DNA of 64,000 nt. Origin: SOJZ01 sp964556565. Lineage in GTDB: Archaea > Thermoproteota > Bathyarchaeia > Bathyarchaeales > Bathyarchaeaceae. Position numbers and translations under genes: made by a program. The notes under the pieces are model-generated. The model was not told the DNA's origin, searched no databases, and saw nothing but the letters and a program-made list of their open reading frames with translations. The stretch is from assembly GCA_964556565.1 (NCBI GenBank), contig CAZKWF010000002.1, forward strand, positions 99,512 to 163,511, given 5' to 3'. Shown in pieces: positions 41,500 to 50,777 of this stretch; position 1 is the stretch's first letter; every line of letters begins with the position of its first letter.

Positions 41500-42354
41500 T
41501 CACAGATTTTCTGCTTGTTCTTTCAAGGAGTTGAAGAGTTCTGGTCTCAGGTCGCGGAGGGTTGGGACAAAAGTTTCTATTCGTTCTAAGTCGGCGTAGG
41601 CGATGCTTCCTGTTGCTAGGTCTTCTTCGTCGTATTTGGCTTGTGTGGTGATTCTGCCGTTTGGGGCTATGAGTCTGCTTCCTCCCCAAAATTGTAGGCC
41701 GTTTTCCACGCCGACAAGATTGACGTAGGCTAGAAAAACGGTGTTTTCAATGGCTCTGGCGGCGGTTAGTACTTCAAAGAATTTGCGTCGTCTGGCTGGA
41801 GAGGCTGATATGCAGATTATGAATTGGGCGCCTTTCAGTCTTAATAGGCGGGAGATTTCTGGGAAAAACACGTCATAGCAGATTATTAACCCTAGTTTTC
41901 CGATTTCTGTCTCAAATACTGGTGTTTGATATCCTAGTCTAAAATAGCGTTTTTCTTCGAAGACGCTGTGTGTTGGTAGGTGCATTTTTCGGTATTTGCC
42001 GATGAATCCTTTGGGGCCTAACAGAACTGCTGTATTATAAAGGACTGCACGTGCTTTTTCGCTTCGCTCCAGCATCCCGAAGATCACGTGGATGTTTTCT
42101 TTTTTTGAGGTTTCTTCTAGGAGTTTGACTGATGGTCCTGGGATGGGTTCTGCCAGTTCGTAGGCGAGGTCTCGGGTTGTGTAGCCGGTTAATGAGAGTT
42201 CTGGGAAAATAATGATGTTTGCGTCTCTGTTTTTTGCTTCTTCAACTTTTTGCTTCATCTTGTTTATGTTATGTTTTTTGTCTCCGATTTTACAGCTCAT
42301 TTGTGCGAGAGCCACATTAATCTCCTTTAACATTCGTTTTCCCTCCGTAATCAT
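41500..42354 (-). CDS. Carbon-nitrogen hydrolase (nitrilase superfamily)
   Basis: A 284-residue enzyme with the Glu-Lys-Cys triad: E52 in 'IIFPELSLTGY', K123 in 'KYRKMHLP' and C159 in 'GLIICYDVFFPE'. The family hydrolyses amides. A Met at residue 8 is an alternative start. It is encoded 27 nt after nadE on the same strand. Because NadE here lacks its own glutaminase domain, a role as ammonia supplier is possible, though substrate residues are not diagnostic. Confidence 0.88.
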   Translation of the reverse strand: MITEGKRMLKEINVALAQMSCKIGDKKHNINKMKQKVEEAKNRDANIIIFPELSLTGYTTRDLAYELAEPIPGPSVKLLEETSKKENIHVIFGMLERSEKARAVLYNTAVLLGPKGFIGKYRKMHLPTHSVFEEKRYFRLGYQTPVFETEIGKLGLIICYDVFFPEISRLLRLKGAQFIICISASPARRRKFFEVLTAARAIENTVFLAYVNLVGVENGLQFWGGSRLIAPNGRITTQAKYDEEDLATGSIAYADLERIETFVPTLRDLRPELFNSLKEQAENL

Positions 42355-42381
42355 ATTCTACTATTTTCATTGAGAAAAGGC

Positions 42382-43242
42382 TTAGTATGGTGTGTAGGGA
42401 AGTCTGAAGTCGGCTCCAACCGTCCTGTATCCCAGCTTTGTTGTTAGGGGTGTCCGCCGCTTGTGCTCAGTTGCTAGCCATCGCTTCTTAATGCCATCAA
42501 CCAGTTTTATAGAGAGGTTTAATTGTTTTGCAATTTCCTCTGTTGTCATGAAGCGTTCTAAGCCGAATAGAATCAAGTCCAGTGTTTCATATTTGACGCC
42601 TAATTCTTCCTCTGCTAGTTGGTCAGGCCAGAGTCCCGGTGTTGAAGGCTTCGTAACTATTTCAGTGGGGACGTCTATGTGCAAAGCTAGTTGCCTCACC
42701 TGCGTCTTATAGATATCCATAAGAGGTGAAATATCCGCGGCAACGTCTCCCCATTTTGTGAAGTATCCCATCATGGTCTCAGACTTGTCTGAACTGCCAC
42801 ACACTATCTTCTTGAGTTCATTAGCGTAATAATAAAGGTAAACCATTCGGATTCTCGCCTTTACGTTTCCTTTGCTGAGCTTGTCAGAGGCGTCGTAAAT
42901 TGGAAGGGATTGAAAACAAGCGTTTAAGGTGGGTGAGATGTCAATAGTCTCCAGTTTGAAACCAAATTTTTCCGCAACCAGTTTTGCATGCTGAACATCA
43001 ATAGCGTTATACGTTTCTTCTTCCGGCAGTGTGATGCCCAACACCTTGCGGCCTCCCAGAGATAGAGCGGCGAGAGCGGCTGTTGTGCAACTGTCTATAC
43101 CACCAGATACTCCTAGGACTACGCCAGTTGCTCCGCATTTTTCTATGTAGTCTTTGATGAACCGTTTGATTCTAGTTTCAACTGATGGTGAATCTAGTTT
43201 TAAGCGTTCTTTTGTCAGTTTCAATGTTAAGGCTCCTTGCAT
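42382..43242 (-). CDS. nadE: NAD+ synthetase, ammonia-type
   Basis: A 286-residue N-type ATP pyrophosphatase with P-loop 'GVSGGIDSCTTAALA' (46-51), 'NVKARIRMVYLYYYAN', 'GSSDKSETMMGYFTKWGD' and 'PSTPGLWPDQLAEEELG'. It makes NAD from deamido-NAD. There is no fused glutaminase domain. The nitrilase gene follows immediately. NAD kinase is also encoded in this window, 16 kb away. Confidence 0.95.
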   Translation of the reverse strand: MQGALTLKLTKERLKLDSPSVETRIKRFIKDYIEKCGATGVVLGVSGGIDSCTTAALAALSLGGRKVLGITLPEEETYNAIDVQHAKLVAEKFGFKLETIDISPTLNACFQSLPIYDASDKLSKGNVKARIRMVYLYYYANELKKIVCGSSDKSETMMGYFTKWGDVAADISPLMDIYKTQVRQLALHIDVPTEIVTKPSTPGLWPDQLAEEELGVKYETLDLILFGLERFMTTEEIAKQLNLSIKLVDGIKKRWLATEHKRRTPLTTKLGYRTVGADFRLPYTPY

Positions 43243-43389
43243 TCTGTTTCTATGATTTCTTTTATAACTAAAGTTTACTCTTTCTTGCTTCTTCGTTTAT
43301 GCGTTGGGAGAAATATTTAAGCGATAGTAATATAGTGGAGATGTGGCAAATCTCTATCTTGATTGTTATGTTCATGCAGAGGATTTGGC

Positions 43390-43632
43390 ATGGGTAGAAG
43401 AAAAAGAAAAGTAGTTCGCATTCCTAAAAAGCGGTTGCCCAAGGTTTTCTTATGTCCTAAATGCGGAAAAGAAGCTATCAGAATTGAATTCTTTGAGGGG
43501 CGTGAGCAAGCCACGGTGCGTTGTGGGAGTTGCGGTTTGAGTGAGGAGTTACCTGCTAAACCAGCCTTTCAGGCGATCGATGTCTATTGTCGTTTCACTG
43601 ATAAATTCTATTCTGGAACCGTTGCCAAATAA
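43390..43632 (+). CDS. Elf1-like zinc-ribbon transcription elongation factor
   Basis: An 80-residue protein: basic N-terminus ('MGRRKRKVVRIPKKRLPKVF') then a zinc ribbon with 'FLCPKCGKEAIRIEF' and 'VRCGSCGLSEE'. This is the layout of archaeal/eukaryal Elf1. ATG 43390 is chosen because the basic leader starts there; an upstream in-frame ATG at 43363 adds only nine unlike residues. GGGP synthase starts 12 nt downstream. Confidence 0.88.
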   Translation: MGRRKRKVVRIPKKRLPKVFLCPKCGKEAIRIEFFEGREQATVRCGSCGLSEELPAKPAFQAIDVYCRFTDKFYSGTVAK

Positions 43633-43644
43633 TGAGGATCGGTT

Positions 43645-44421
43645 ATGATTGGGCGAGTGGAAAAGTACCTACTGAATAAGATTAAGAAAGACGGGGCTAT
43701 TCACTTAACTCTCATTGACCCCGAAAAAGTGTCTCTCAAATCAGCCTCTCGCATAGCCCGTGAAGCAGAGTCCAGCAAGACGGCATCTATCATGATTGGC
43801 GGATCTACCATTGTTTCCACTTCCCGTTTAAATAATACTATAAAAGCAATAAAGAAGGCAGTTGGCATTCCAGTGATTCTTTTCCCTAATAACGTAACAG
43901 GTATCAGCAAACACGCCGATGCCATATGGTTTATGTCGCTTCTCAACTCCTTGGACCCATACTTTATCGTGGGTGCGCAAGTCTTGGGTGCTCCACTCGT
44001 CAGAAAGTTTGATTTGGAAGCCATTCCACTCGGTTACATAGTTGTTGGAGAAGGCGCCACAGTAGGTGTTATAGGACGAGCCAGTCCGATTCCATATGAT
44101 AAGCCAGAACTTGCTGCTGCACATGCATTGGCGGCGCAGTATCTTGGCATGCGGTTTGTGTATTTGGAGGCGGGGTCTGGGGCTAAACAACCTGTGCCAG
44201 ATGAAATGATTAGGATAGTGAAGGATCTTGTTGGTGTTCCTTTGATTGTTGGTGGGGGCCTGAGAAGTGGTGGGCAGGTGAAGGAGAAGGTGAAGGCTGG
44301 GGCTGATATAATTGTCACTGGTAATGTTGTGGAAGAGTTTGAAGCTAAAGATAAGGTTGAAGAGTTGGTGAAACAGGTGAAATGGTATCGAAGGGCCTTG
44401 AAGCGGCCTAAACGTAGATGA
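43645..44421 (+). CDS. Geranylgeranylglyceryl phosphate synthase
   Basis: A 258-residue (beta/alpha)8 barrel with 'HLTLIDPEKVSLKSA', 'IMIGGSTIVSTSRLN', 'PVILFPNNVTGISKHADAIWFMSLLNS', 'LGYIVVGEGATVGVIG', 'YLEAGSGAKQPVP' and 'LIVGGGLRSGGQV'. It joins geranylgeranyl diphosphate to glycerol-1-phosphate, the first step of archaeal ether-lipid synthesis. Confidence 0.95.
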   Translation: MIGRVEKYLLNKIKKDGAIHLTLIDPEKVSLKSASRIAREAESSKTASIMIGGSTIVSTSRLNNTIKAIKKAVGIPVILFPNNVTGISKHADAIWFMSLLNSLDPYFIVGAQVLGAPLVRKFDLEAIPLGYIVVGEGATVGVIGRASPIPYDKPELAAAHALAAQYLGMRFVYLEAGSGAKQPVPDEMIRIVKDLVGVPLIVGGGLRSGGQVKEKVKAGADIIVTGNVVEEFEAKDKVEELVKQVKWYRRALKRPKRR

Positions 44422-44532
44422 TCCACTGTTTTTTTGAGTTCGCGTGGAATAATTCTGTTGCGTTCTCTTTGACTTGTTCTTGTTAGAAAAGTTGAATATG
44501 CACGTTACAGACTTTACTGAGGGAAAACCGTT

Positions 44533-47500
44533 TTGAACGTCGCGATGAGCAAGGAACACCAGCAATATGTGTCTACATTAGAGAGCAAGCTCACGGGTAT
44601 ATATGAAATTGCGGAGAAGGCAAGAGAAAAAGGGTTTGATCCCTCTCTTCACTCTGAGCCTAAAGTGGCTAAAGACTTAGCCGAGCTTGTGGAGGGTCTG
44701 GTTGGTCCACAAGGTGTTGCTGAAAGCATCCGAAACTTAAGCAAGAAATTGCCACGAGAAGAGCTTGCGTTCAAAATTGCTGAAGAGATTGTATACGGAA
44801 AATTCGAGCACATGAGTGCAAGTGAAGCCGCTGAGCAGGCGATAAGAACTGCCCTTGCCATACTGACCGAGGGTATCACCGCCGCGCCTCTGCAAGGCGT
44901 AGCACAAGTAGCCGTGAAGTATAACTCTGACCGAACGAGGTATTTGGCAATTTATTATGCTGGTCCTATACGTTCTGCAGGTGGTACGGAACAGGCCTTA
45001 AGCTTGCTGGTAGGAGATTTTGTTCGTCGTTTGCTGGGGCTGGACCGTTATAAGCCGACTGAAGATGAGATTGGGCGTTTCATCGAAGAAATGCGACTAT
45101 TTGAACGATCAGTAAGTCGGTTTCAATATCATGTGTCGGATGAAGAATTGAGAAGAGCACTTCAATTTCTCCCCGTGGAAGTTACTGGGCTGGAATCTGA
45201 TCCCGTTGAGGTTTCTGCCTACCGTGATCTTCCTCGAATCGAGACAAACCGGGTACGAGGTGGTGCACTCCGTGTTGTAAATGATGGAGTTGTGGGGCGT
45301 TCTGCAAAGGTGTGGACGATTGTGGAAAAACTGGGGATTGAGGGTTGGGACTGGTTGAAGAGTGTTCGAGAGATCGAGCGGAAGAAGAATGCTGGTTTTA
45401 TGGAGGATATTATTGCGGGGCGTCCCATCTTTTCATTTCCTTCAAGGCGTGGAGGTTTCAGACTTCGCTATGGAAGATCTAGAAACACCGGTTTAGCTGC
45501 AGTGGGGGTCCATCCGGCAACCATGATGGTTCTTCAGAACTTTCTTGCAGCAGGCACTCAAGTACGCATTGAAGGCCCAGGGAAAGCTGGGGTTGTTCTT
45601 CCGGTAGATACGATAGAGCCTCCAATTGTACGATTGAAGGATGGATCTGTTGTTCGTGCTTCACTTGAAAACTTTGCACAAATAAAAAATGTGGTTGACA
45701 AGATCCTATTTTTAGGCGACATCCTCATCGGGTTTGGCGACTTTCTGTATACCAACAAACCTCTTCTCCCGTCAGGGGTCACCGAAGAGTGGTGGTGTCA
45801 GGAGCTTCAAGCGATCATTAAACAGAAATTGGGTGGAGATCTAAAGGAGGCTGCGACGACGGCGAAAATTTCTACAGATCGCCTTGAAGGATTTCTCGTA
45901 GACCCTTTTAGAAACAAGCCAACTGCCGAAGAAGCAGTATCACTGTCCCTAGCGTTCGGAGTTCCTCTTCATCCATTTTTCACGTTCTTCTGGGCGTACA
46001 TTTCTTCTGATGAACTCCGAATGTTACGGAAGTGGCTCTTAAACGCTCGAAGAGAGGTTGAGAACGAAACTGTTGGTGAAATATCTGGCGAGATGAACGA
46101 ATCAGTAAAGCAGCTGCTTGAAAAGATATGTATTCCCCATAAAGTTGTGGAAGGCAACATTAGGATAGAAGGGGATGAAGCTTATGTCTTTGCATTTTGT
46201 CTCGGGTTAAACGATTCCAAAGCGAGAATAGCTAGTGCGAAGTCTGTTCTTGAAAACATTGGTAAACTCTGTGGTGTTAGTGTCAGAGATAAAGCTCCGA
46301 CGTTTGTGGGTGCGAGAATGGGGCGTCCGGAGAAGGCGAAGAGGCGAGAGATGAGGCCTCTGGTTCATGTGCTTTTCCCTGTTGGGCTTGCTGGTGGTCC
46401 TCGGCGAAACATTGTGAAGGCGTTAAACAGAGTTATGATTGATGTTGAGCTTGTGAGGCGTCGATGTCCTGATTGTCGAACGGAAACTCATAGAATAAAG
46501 TGTGCTAAATGTGGGGCAGAGACGGTTTTGGTGAAGTGTTGTCCTCGGTGTGGCAAGGTTCTGAAACAGGATGTTTGTCCGATCTGTAAAGTTTCAACAA
46601 GGAGCTACAGTAAACAAGCAATTAACTTGAGGGAGTTAATGAATGAGGCGAGTGAAAGGCTGAACCTTCCTGTTCCAGAACTTGTGAAAGGCGTAAAAGG
46701 TTTAATAAACGAAACAAAGATGGTTGAGACGCTTGAAAAAGGGATTTTGCGAGCCAAATATGACCTTTCTGTTTATAAGGATGGAACAATTCGGTTCGAC
46801 GCTACAAACGCGCCATTAACGCATTTTAAGCCGAAAGAAATCGGTGTCTCTGTTGAAAGGCTTCAGGAAATGGGTTATCTTCTTGACTGCTACGGGAATT
46901 CATTAACCGACCCTGATCAGATATGCGAGCTTAAAGTTCAAGACATTGTTATTCCAGTGGAAAATGCTGAATACTTTGTTCGTGTGACCAATTTCTTAGA
47001 CGATCTTCTTGAGAAGGTGTATGAGCTTCCTCCATACTACAACGTTAAACGTGTTGACGATTTAGTTGGACATTTAGTCGTAGGCTTGGCACCGCACACC
47101 TCAGCGGGTATTCTCGGCAGAATAATCGGGTTCACAAACCATAATGTTTGTTATGCTCATGTCCTTTGGCATTCAGCAAAGCGTCGGGACTGCGACGGCG
47201 ATGAGGACGCTTTGATGCTGGCTTTGGATACTATCTTAAACTTTTCTAAGGCTTACCTGCCAGCTCAGATAGGTGGAATAATGGATGCGCCACTTTTCAT
47301 TATTCCCCTGGTGAACCCTGCGGAAGTACAACGGCAGGCTCATGAGGTGGATGTTGCTGGGACGTATCCGCTGGTGTTTTATGAGAAGACTTGGCAGAGC
47401 GTCATGCCCCGTAAAATTGGCGAACTCATAGATCTAGTTGAGTATCGATTAAACAGTGAAGCGCAGTTTCAAGGTTTCAACTATACGATTCCTGTTTCGG

Positions 47501-47946
47501 ATATTAACTTGGGTAATCGTGAGAGCATTTACAAGAGGTTGGGGCGAATGCTTGACAAGTTGAGCAGTCAACTTACGTTAGCGGAGAAGATTGAGGCTGT
47601 AGATGCTGAGACCGTGGCGAGGAAGGTTTTGACCACGCATTTCATGCGAGATATCATGGGCAATTTGCGGGCGTTTACCACCCAGAGCTTTCGATGTAAA
47701 AAATGTAACAAACGTTTCAGACGATTACCTCTTCGCGGTAGGTGTTCCGTGTGTGGAGGCGAGGTAGCCTTGACAGTTCATCGTGGTGGAATCGAAAAGT
47801 ACTTGGAAGCGGCGCGTCAGCTTGTGAAGAAGTATGGGTTATCCGATTATTATGCTCAGCGACTTACGTTGGTGGAGGAGGAGATTAGGTCTTTGTTTGA
47901 AGGTGATAAGCCTAAGCAGGTAAGCCTCTCTGACTTTATAGCCTGA
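44533..47946 (+). CDS. polC: DNA polymerase D large subunit DP2
   Basis: A 1137-residue protein. The N-terminal domain has 'YAGPIRSAGGTEQALSLLVGDFVRR'. The catalytic double-psi beta-barrel core has 'HSAKRRDCDGDEDALMLALD' with the active-site aspartates. Zinc modules include 'RRCPDCRTETHRIKCAKCG...CCPRCGKVLKQDVCPICK' and the C-terminal 'FRCKKCNKRFRRLPLRGRCSVCGG'. It carries no intein, although PolD large-subunit genes often do. It pairs with DP1 (31457-33004) as the main replicative polymerase. Confidence 0.97.
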   Translation: MNVAMSKEHQQYVSTLESKLTGIYEIAEKAREKGFDPSLHSEPKVAKDLAELVEGLVGPQGVAESIRNLSKKLPREELAFKIAEEIVYGKFEHMSASEAAEQAIRTALAILTEGITAAPLQGVAQVAVKYNSDRTRYLAIYYAGPIRSAGGTEQALSLLVGDFVRRLLGLDRYKPTEDEIGRFIEEMRLFERSVSRFQYHVSDEELRRALQFLPVEVTGLESDPVEVSAYRDLPRIETNRVRGGALRVVNDGVVGRSAKVWTIVEKLGIEGWDWLKSVREIERKKNAGFMEDIIAGRPIFSFPSRRGGFRLRYGRSRNTGLAAVGVHPATMMVLQNFLAAGTQVRIEGPGKAGVVLPVDTIEPPIVRLKDGSVVRASLENFAQIKNVVDKILFLGDILIGFGDFLYTNKPLLPSGVTEEWWCQELQAIIKQKLGGDLKEAATTAKISTDRLEGFLVDPFRNKPTAEEAVSLSLAFGVPLHPFFTFFWAYISSDELRMLRKWLLNARREVENETVGEISGEMNESVKQLLEKICIPHKVVEGNIRIEGDEAYVFAFCLGLNDSKARIASAKSVLENIGKLCGVSVRDKAPTFVGARMGRPEKAKRREMRPLVHVLFPVGLAGGPRRNIVKALNRVMIDVELVRRRCPDCRTETHRIKCAKCGAETVLVKCCPRCGKVLKQDVCPICKVSTRSYSKQAINLRELMNEASERLNLPVPELVKGVKGLINETKMVETLEKGILRAKYDLSVYKDGTIRFDATNAPLTHFKPKEIGVSVERLQEMGYLLDCYGNSLTDPDQICELKVQDIVIPVENAEYFVRVTNFLDDLLEKVYELPPYYNVKRVDDLVGHLVVGLAPHTSAGILGRIIGFTNHNVCYAHVLWHSAKRRDCDGDEDALMLALDTILNFSKAYLPAQIGGIMDAPLFIIPLVNPAEVQRQAHEVDVAGTYPLVFYEKTWQSVMPRKIGELIDLVEYRLNSEAQFQGFNYTIPVSDINLGNRESIYKRLGRMLDKLSSQLTLAEKIEAVDAETVARKVLTTHFMRDIMGNLRAFTTQSFRCKKCNKRFRRLPLRGRCSVCGGEVALTVHRGGIEKYLEAARQLVKKYGLSDYYAQRLTLVEEEIRSLFEGDKPKQVSLSDFIA

Positions 47947-47999
47947 CGTGCTAGTGGAAACCTTTTCTATGTGAACTGAGAATTTTGGTTTGAGGAACC

Positions 48000-48278
48000 A
48001 TGTTAAAGGGAGACTATGATCCTAAGGCTTTTCTGTCTCTGAAGAGGAATATCCGACCTGGATTAGTCGCTAGGACAAAAATTCTTTTGCTTCTAGAGAA
48101 AGGATCGTCTAACACTAAGGATATTCTGAAGAAGAGTAAGCTTAGTTACGCGTCTGTTTTACATCATCTGCATCTTCTTGAGGCTGAGAACACTCTTGTG
48201 CATAAGGGCAAGAGGCTGTACGTTTGGGAGTTGACTGGTGCTGGGCAGCAAAGATTAACGAATGCTACGTCGACCTGA
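48000..48278 (+). CDS. ArsR-like winged-helix protein
   Basis: A 92-residue wHTH: 'ARTKILLLLEKGSSNTKDILKKSKLSYASVLHHLHLLEAENTLVHKGKRLYVWELTGAGQQRL'. The recognition helix 'SYASVLHHLHLLEAE' is clear. No metal-binding cysteines. It stands 53 nt after dp2 on the same strand. The target is unknown. Confidence 0.82.
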   Translation: MLKGDYDPKAFLSLKRNIRPGLVARTKILLLLEKGSSNTKDILKKSKLSYASVLHHLHLLEAENTLVHKGKRLYVWELTGAGQQRLTNATST

Positions 48279-48327
48279 AGCATTTGCAGGGTGACTGTTG
48301 ACATTACATGCGATCCTAATTGAACGT

Positions 48328-48810
48328 CTACCACATGTTCGTTTTCAATTTCGTAGAATCTTTTTCTGCTAGTTCTTCTATGCTGAAGAGCTTCGCATCA
48401 GGTATGGAACTGATTTTTCTCGCGGTCTCTTCCATTTTCTCTGGGTTTCCGTGCAGTAGCTCCGCTTTGAGGCTTTGGAAAACCCCTGTCTTCATTTTCA
48501 CTCGAATGGCCCTGTGCTCTGCGTGGAATACAGCTGAGATTTCGCTGAGATTTGCTACGGCTATGTTGCCTTTTCCAAGTGTGCATCCTGTTGCCACTTG
48601 TATGCCATCGACTACACAGGATAAGGGTGGTTTGTTACCGGTGTTAACAGTCACAGATAGGTCGCGGAATCCGTTTGTCTTGAGAGTCCGTCTTGCTAAC
48701 AATCCTATTCGAACTCCGATTGTTAAGAACGGGCCGAGGTGTCCATGGAATTCCGCTGCTTTATTCAGTATATCCTTAAGCTCTGTGTCTACGCTTCGTC
48801 TAGATATCAC
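48328..48810 (-). CDS. FmdE-family protein
   Basis: A 160-residue protein with 'AAEFHGHLGPFLTIGVRIG' and 'VDGIQVATGCTLGKGNIAV', the core of the FmdE (formylmethanofuran dehydrogenase subunit E-like) family, whose His/Cys residues can bind a metal. No other formylmethanofuran dehydrogenase gene is nearby, so it probably serves as a stand-alone metal- or cofactor-linked protein. It follows the S-component-like gene by 20 nt. Confidence 0.85.
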   Translation of the reverse strand: MISRRSVDTELKDILNKAAEFHGHLGPFLTIGVRIGLLARRTLKTNGFRDLSVTVNTGNKPPLSCVVDGIQVATGCTLGKGNIAVANLSEISAVFHAEHRAIRVKMKTGVFQSLKAELLHGNPEKMEETARKISSIPDAKLFSIEELAEKDSTKLKTNMW

Positions 48811-48830
48811 GGCGAATTGCTCCTTGCGAC

Positions 48831-49367
48831 TTATTTCGAGTGGCTTGGAATAACTATTCTGGTCTTAAGAGCGTTGACTAGGACGAGTCCGAATATGCCT
48901 CCAATAATGCCGCCGATCGCATGGTTTGTAGCGAATGTGATGACTGCCCAGATCGGGTTGAGGCTCATAAAAATGCTTCCGATGATTAGACCGGCTACGC
49001 CTGCGCATATTGTGGAAAATGAGATCATGCTTATGGTGCTGGGTAGAGGCTTTTCGAAACAGTTACTGTAACCTATTGTTCTTGTTAGAATGTCGAAGAG
49101 GATGCTTGCTGCCATGAAACCGAGCATGTGGTAGCGGCCTGTTAATGCGAACGTTAATATTGTGACTATTAGTCCAGTCAGTGAGACTGCGCCAAACTTT
49201 CTTGTCCACCATGCAACTAGTATTAGTGATGTGAATGCTAGAAAGTCGCACAGGAATGGCATACCAGTCATCTGCCAGAAAATTGGAGATAGTGTGTTAT
49301 TCAGAACTGCCCATAAGACGGCGCACATGATTATGGCGGTTATGTCTCGTGTGTTGAAGTAAGCCAT
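48831..49367 (-). CDS. Six-helix membrane protein, ECF S-component-like
   Basis: A 178-residue hydrophobic protein with five or six membrane helices, the last ones glycine-rich ('ISFSTICAGVAGLIIGSIFMSLNPIWAVITFATNHAIGGIIGGIFGLVLV'). Size and layout resemble substrate-binding S components of energy-coupling factor transporters. It is divergent from NikR and shares its promoter region, so a nickel or cobalt link is plausible. No CbiM-type N-terminal 'MH' motif is present, and no ECF ATPase is adjacent. Confidence 0.6.
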   Translation of the reverse strand: MAYFNTRDITAIIMCAVLWAVLNNTLSPIFWQMTGMPFLCDFLAFTSLILVAWWTRKFGAVSLTGLIVTILTFALTGRYHMLGFMAASILFDILTRTIGYSNCFEKPLPSTISMISFSTICAGVAGLIIGSIFMSLNPIWAVITFATNHAIGGIIGGIFGLVLVNALKTRIVIPSHSK

Positions 49368-49368
49368 T

Positions 49369-49427
49369 TGGTAACACCTTATTTACAAAAAGTATTACTA
49401 CGCTTGATAAAAGCTTTATGGTAACAC
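49369..49427. promoter_or_regulatory. Candidate NikR operator region
   Basis: TGGTAACAC occurs twice in direct orientation exactly 50 bp apart (49369-49377 and 49419-49427). An inverted half GTATTAC lies at 49392-49398. They occupy the spacer between the divergent membrane protein and nikR. GTAACAC/GTRTTAC-type halves are as I recall them for archaeal NikR sites, but the spacing here is not the usual one. Confidence 0.4.
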
Positions 49428-49454
49428 GCCGAACAGTTCAACGAGGAAAATGAT

Positions 49455-49859
49455 ATGAGCAAAATTGTACGCGTCGGCGTCACTTTTCCTCCTGACCTAC
49501 TTAAAGAACTTGATGAAGTGCTTGAGGAGACGGGTTATGAGAGCAGGTCTAAGGCGATTCAGGACTCTGTGAGCGCTTTTGTCAGCGAACACAAGTGGCT
49601 TCGGGAGCAAAAGGGCGTGAGAGTTGGCGTCTTAGTGGTGCTTTATGACCATGAGGTGAAGGGCTTAAATGAAGCTCTTATCGACACTCAACATGAGCAT
49701 GCTGACGTGATCTATTCCTCCATGCACATTCACCTAAGCGAACAAGACTGCCTAGAAGCCATAGCAGTAAAGGGCGAAGCCGAAGAGATTAAAAAATTAA
49801 CCCAAGAGTTAAAAACAAAGAAAGGAGTAAAACAGGTCAAGCTATCCATAGTTTACTGA
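49455..49859 (+). CDS. nikR: Nickel-responsive regulator NikR
   Basis: A 134-residue protein: ribbon-helix-helix DNA-binding domain ('KIVRVGVTFPPDLLKELDEVLEETGYESRSKAIQDSV') and a C-terminal ACT-like nickel domain. The four nickel ligands H80, H91, H93 and C99 have the same spacing (11, 2, 6) as H76, H87, H89 and C95 of E. coli NikR. It probably controls the divergent membrane protein gene and itself. Confidence 0.95.
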   Translation: MSKIVRVGVTFPPDLLKELDEVLEETGYESRSKAIQDSVSAFVSEHKWLREQKGVRVGVLVVLYDHEVKGLNEALIDTQHEHADVIYSSMHIHLSEQDCLEAIAVKGEAEEIKKLTQELKTKKGVKQVKLSIVY

Positions 49860-50019
49860 TAATCCTTGAAACAACAACTGTAAACCTACCACCTCTTGTT
49901 CACGTTCTTCGCTTCGAATTTCGAATGTCAATTTGGTAAAACCAAGAGTTTATGTATGCACCTACTGTGTTCATACAATAGGAAGAGTAAATATGCAATA
50001 ATCACCTTCTCAAATTGAA

Positions 50020-50457
50020 ATGAGGGCGACCTCTTTGTCTGACGAAATGACAGAAGAAGATTGGGAAACACATCTAGCGAGATATTTCCCAAGGTGTCCT
50101 CTGTGTGGCTCTAAATCACTTGAATTTGACATAAAATTCGAACGCCCATATGATTATATTCGTTGTCACAGTTGTCATGCTAAATGGGAAGTTGATTGGA
50201 AAGGTCAAGACTATGCCATCGAATCCATCAAGCTTGTGGAAGTCAGGAATGTAGACAAAATTCAATTGAAAGGAAAAAAGCTTAAACCCGAATTTTGGCT
50301 GGAGGCAGCATCAGAAGCAAGAGAAAAACAGCCAACCACCAAAGAAAAAGAAGTAATAAAAGAAAAAGAGGTAATCGTAAAAATCCGATGCCCATACTGC
50401 CATAGAGTCTACAATGAGGACCTGGACACATGCCCTCACTGTGGAGCATCAAGATAA
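50020..50457 (+). CDS. Double zinc-ribbon protein of unknown function
   Basis: A 145-residue protein. N-terminal ribbon: 'RCPLCGSKSLEFDIKFERPYDYIRCHSCHAKWEVDWKG'. Middle part is helical and charged. C-terminal ribbon: 'RCPYCHRVYNEDLDTCPHCGASR'. The two are joined by a near-repeat linker (KEKEVIKEKEVIVK). Zinc-ribbon ends with a charged linker suggest an adaptor protein. ATG at 50020 is used; ATG at 50047 is also possible. Confidence 0.72.
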   Translation: MRATSLSDEMTEEDWETHLARYFPRCPLCGSKSLEFDIKFERPYDYIRCHSCHAKWEVDWKGQDYAIESIKLVEVRNVDKIQLKGKKLKPEFWLEAASEAREKQPTTKEKEVIKEKEVIVKIRCPYCHRVYNEDLDTCPHCGASR

Positions 50458-50721
50458 CATGTGTACATTAGTTATGTATAGCCATAACAGGCATTAGAGT
50501 AATTGAATTTGCAGAGCTTTTAGGATTTTATCTCTTCTTAATGGCATTAGTGCCTTGACGACAGCGTTCGGATTCAATCACAGATGAGAACTAAAATATT
50601 AGATATACATGCATGGAAGACTGCTTTATCGATTTCTGACTTTACCTTTCTGAGTTCAATGGTTTCTGTTATCGTTGTTCCTCAATGCATGCATTTTGCG
50701 TCTATATTTTTGGAAGAAAAA
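50458..50721. other. Intergenic stretch before the acidic micro-ORF
   Basis: No gene is recognised. Two GCATGC-type motifs occur (ATACATGCAT at about 50606-50615; ATGCATGCAT at 50685-50694). Confidence 0.4.
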
Positions 50722-50730
50722 ACATAAATA
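50722..50730 (+). promoter_or_regulatory. TATA box of the acidic micro-ORF
   Basis: ACATAAATA with the predicted start site about 26 nt downstream, near 50752, giving a leader of about 26 nt that includes the SD at 50765-50771. Confidence 0.5.
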
Positions 50731-50777
50731 CCACACTGGTATTGGTGCCAATTACGCAAGAATCGGAGGTGAAAAGC

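Noticed and set aside
44533..47946. Intein in PolD large subunit
   Set aside because: The catalytic region reads continuously through 'RRDCDGDEDALM' with no Hint or homing-endonuclease motifs, and total length is normal.
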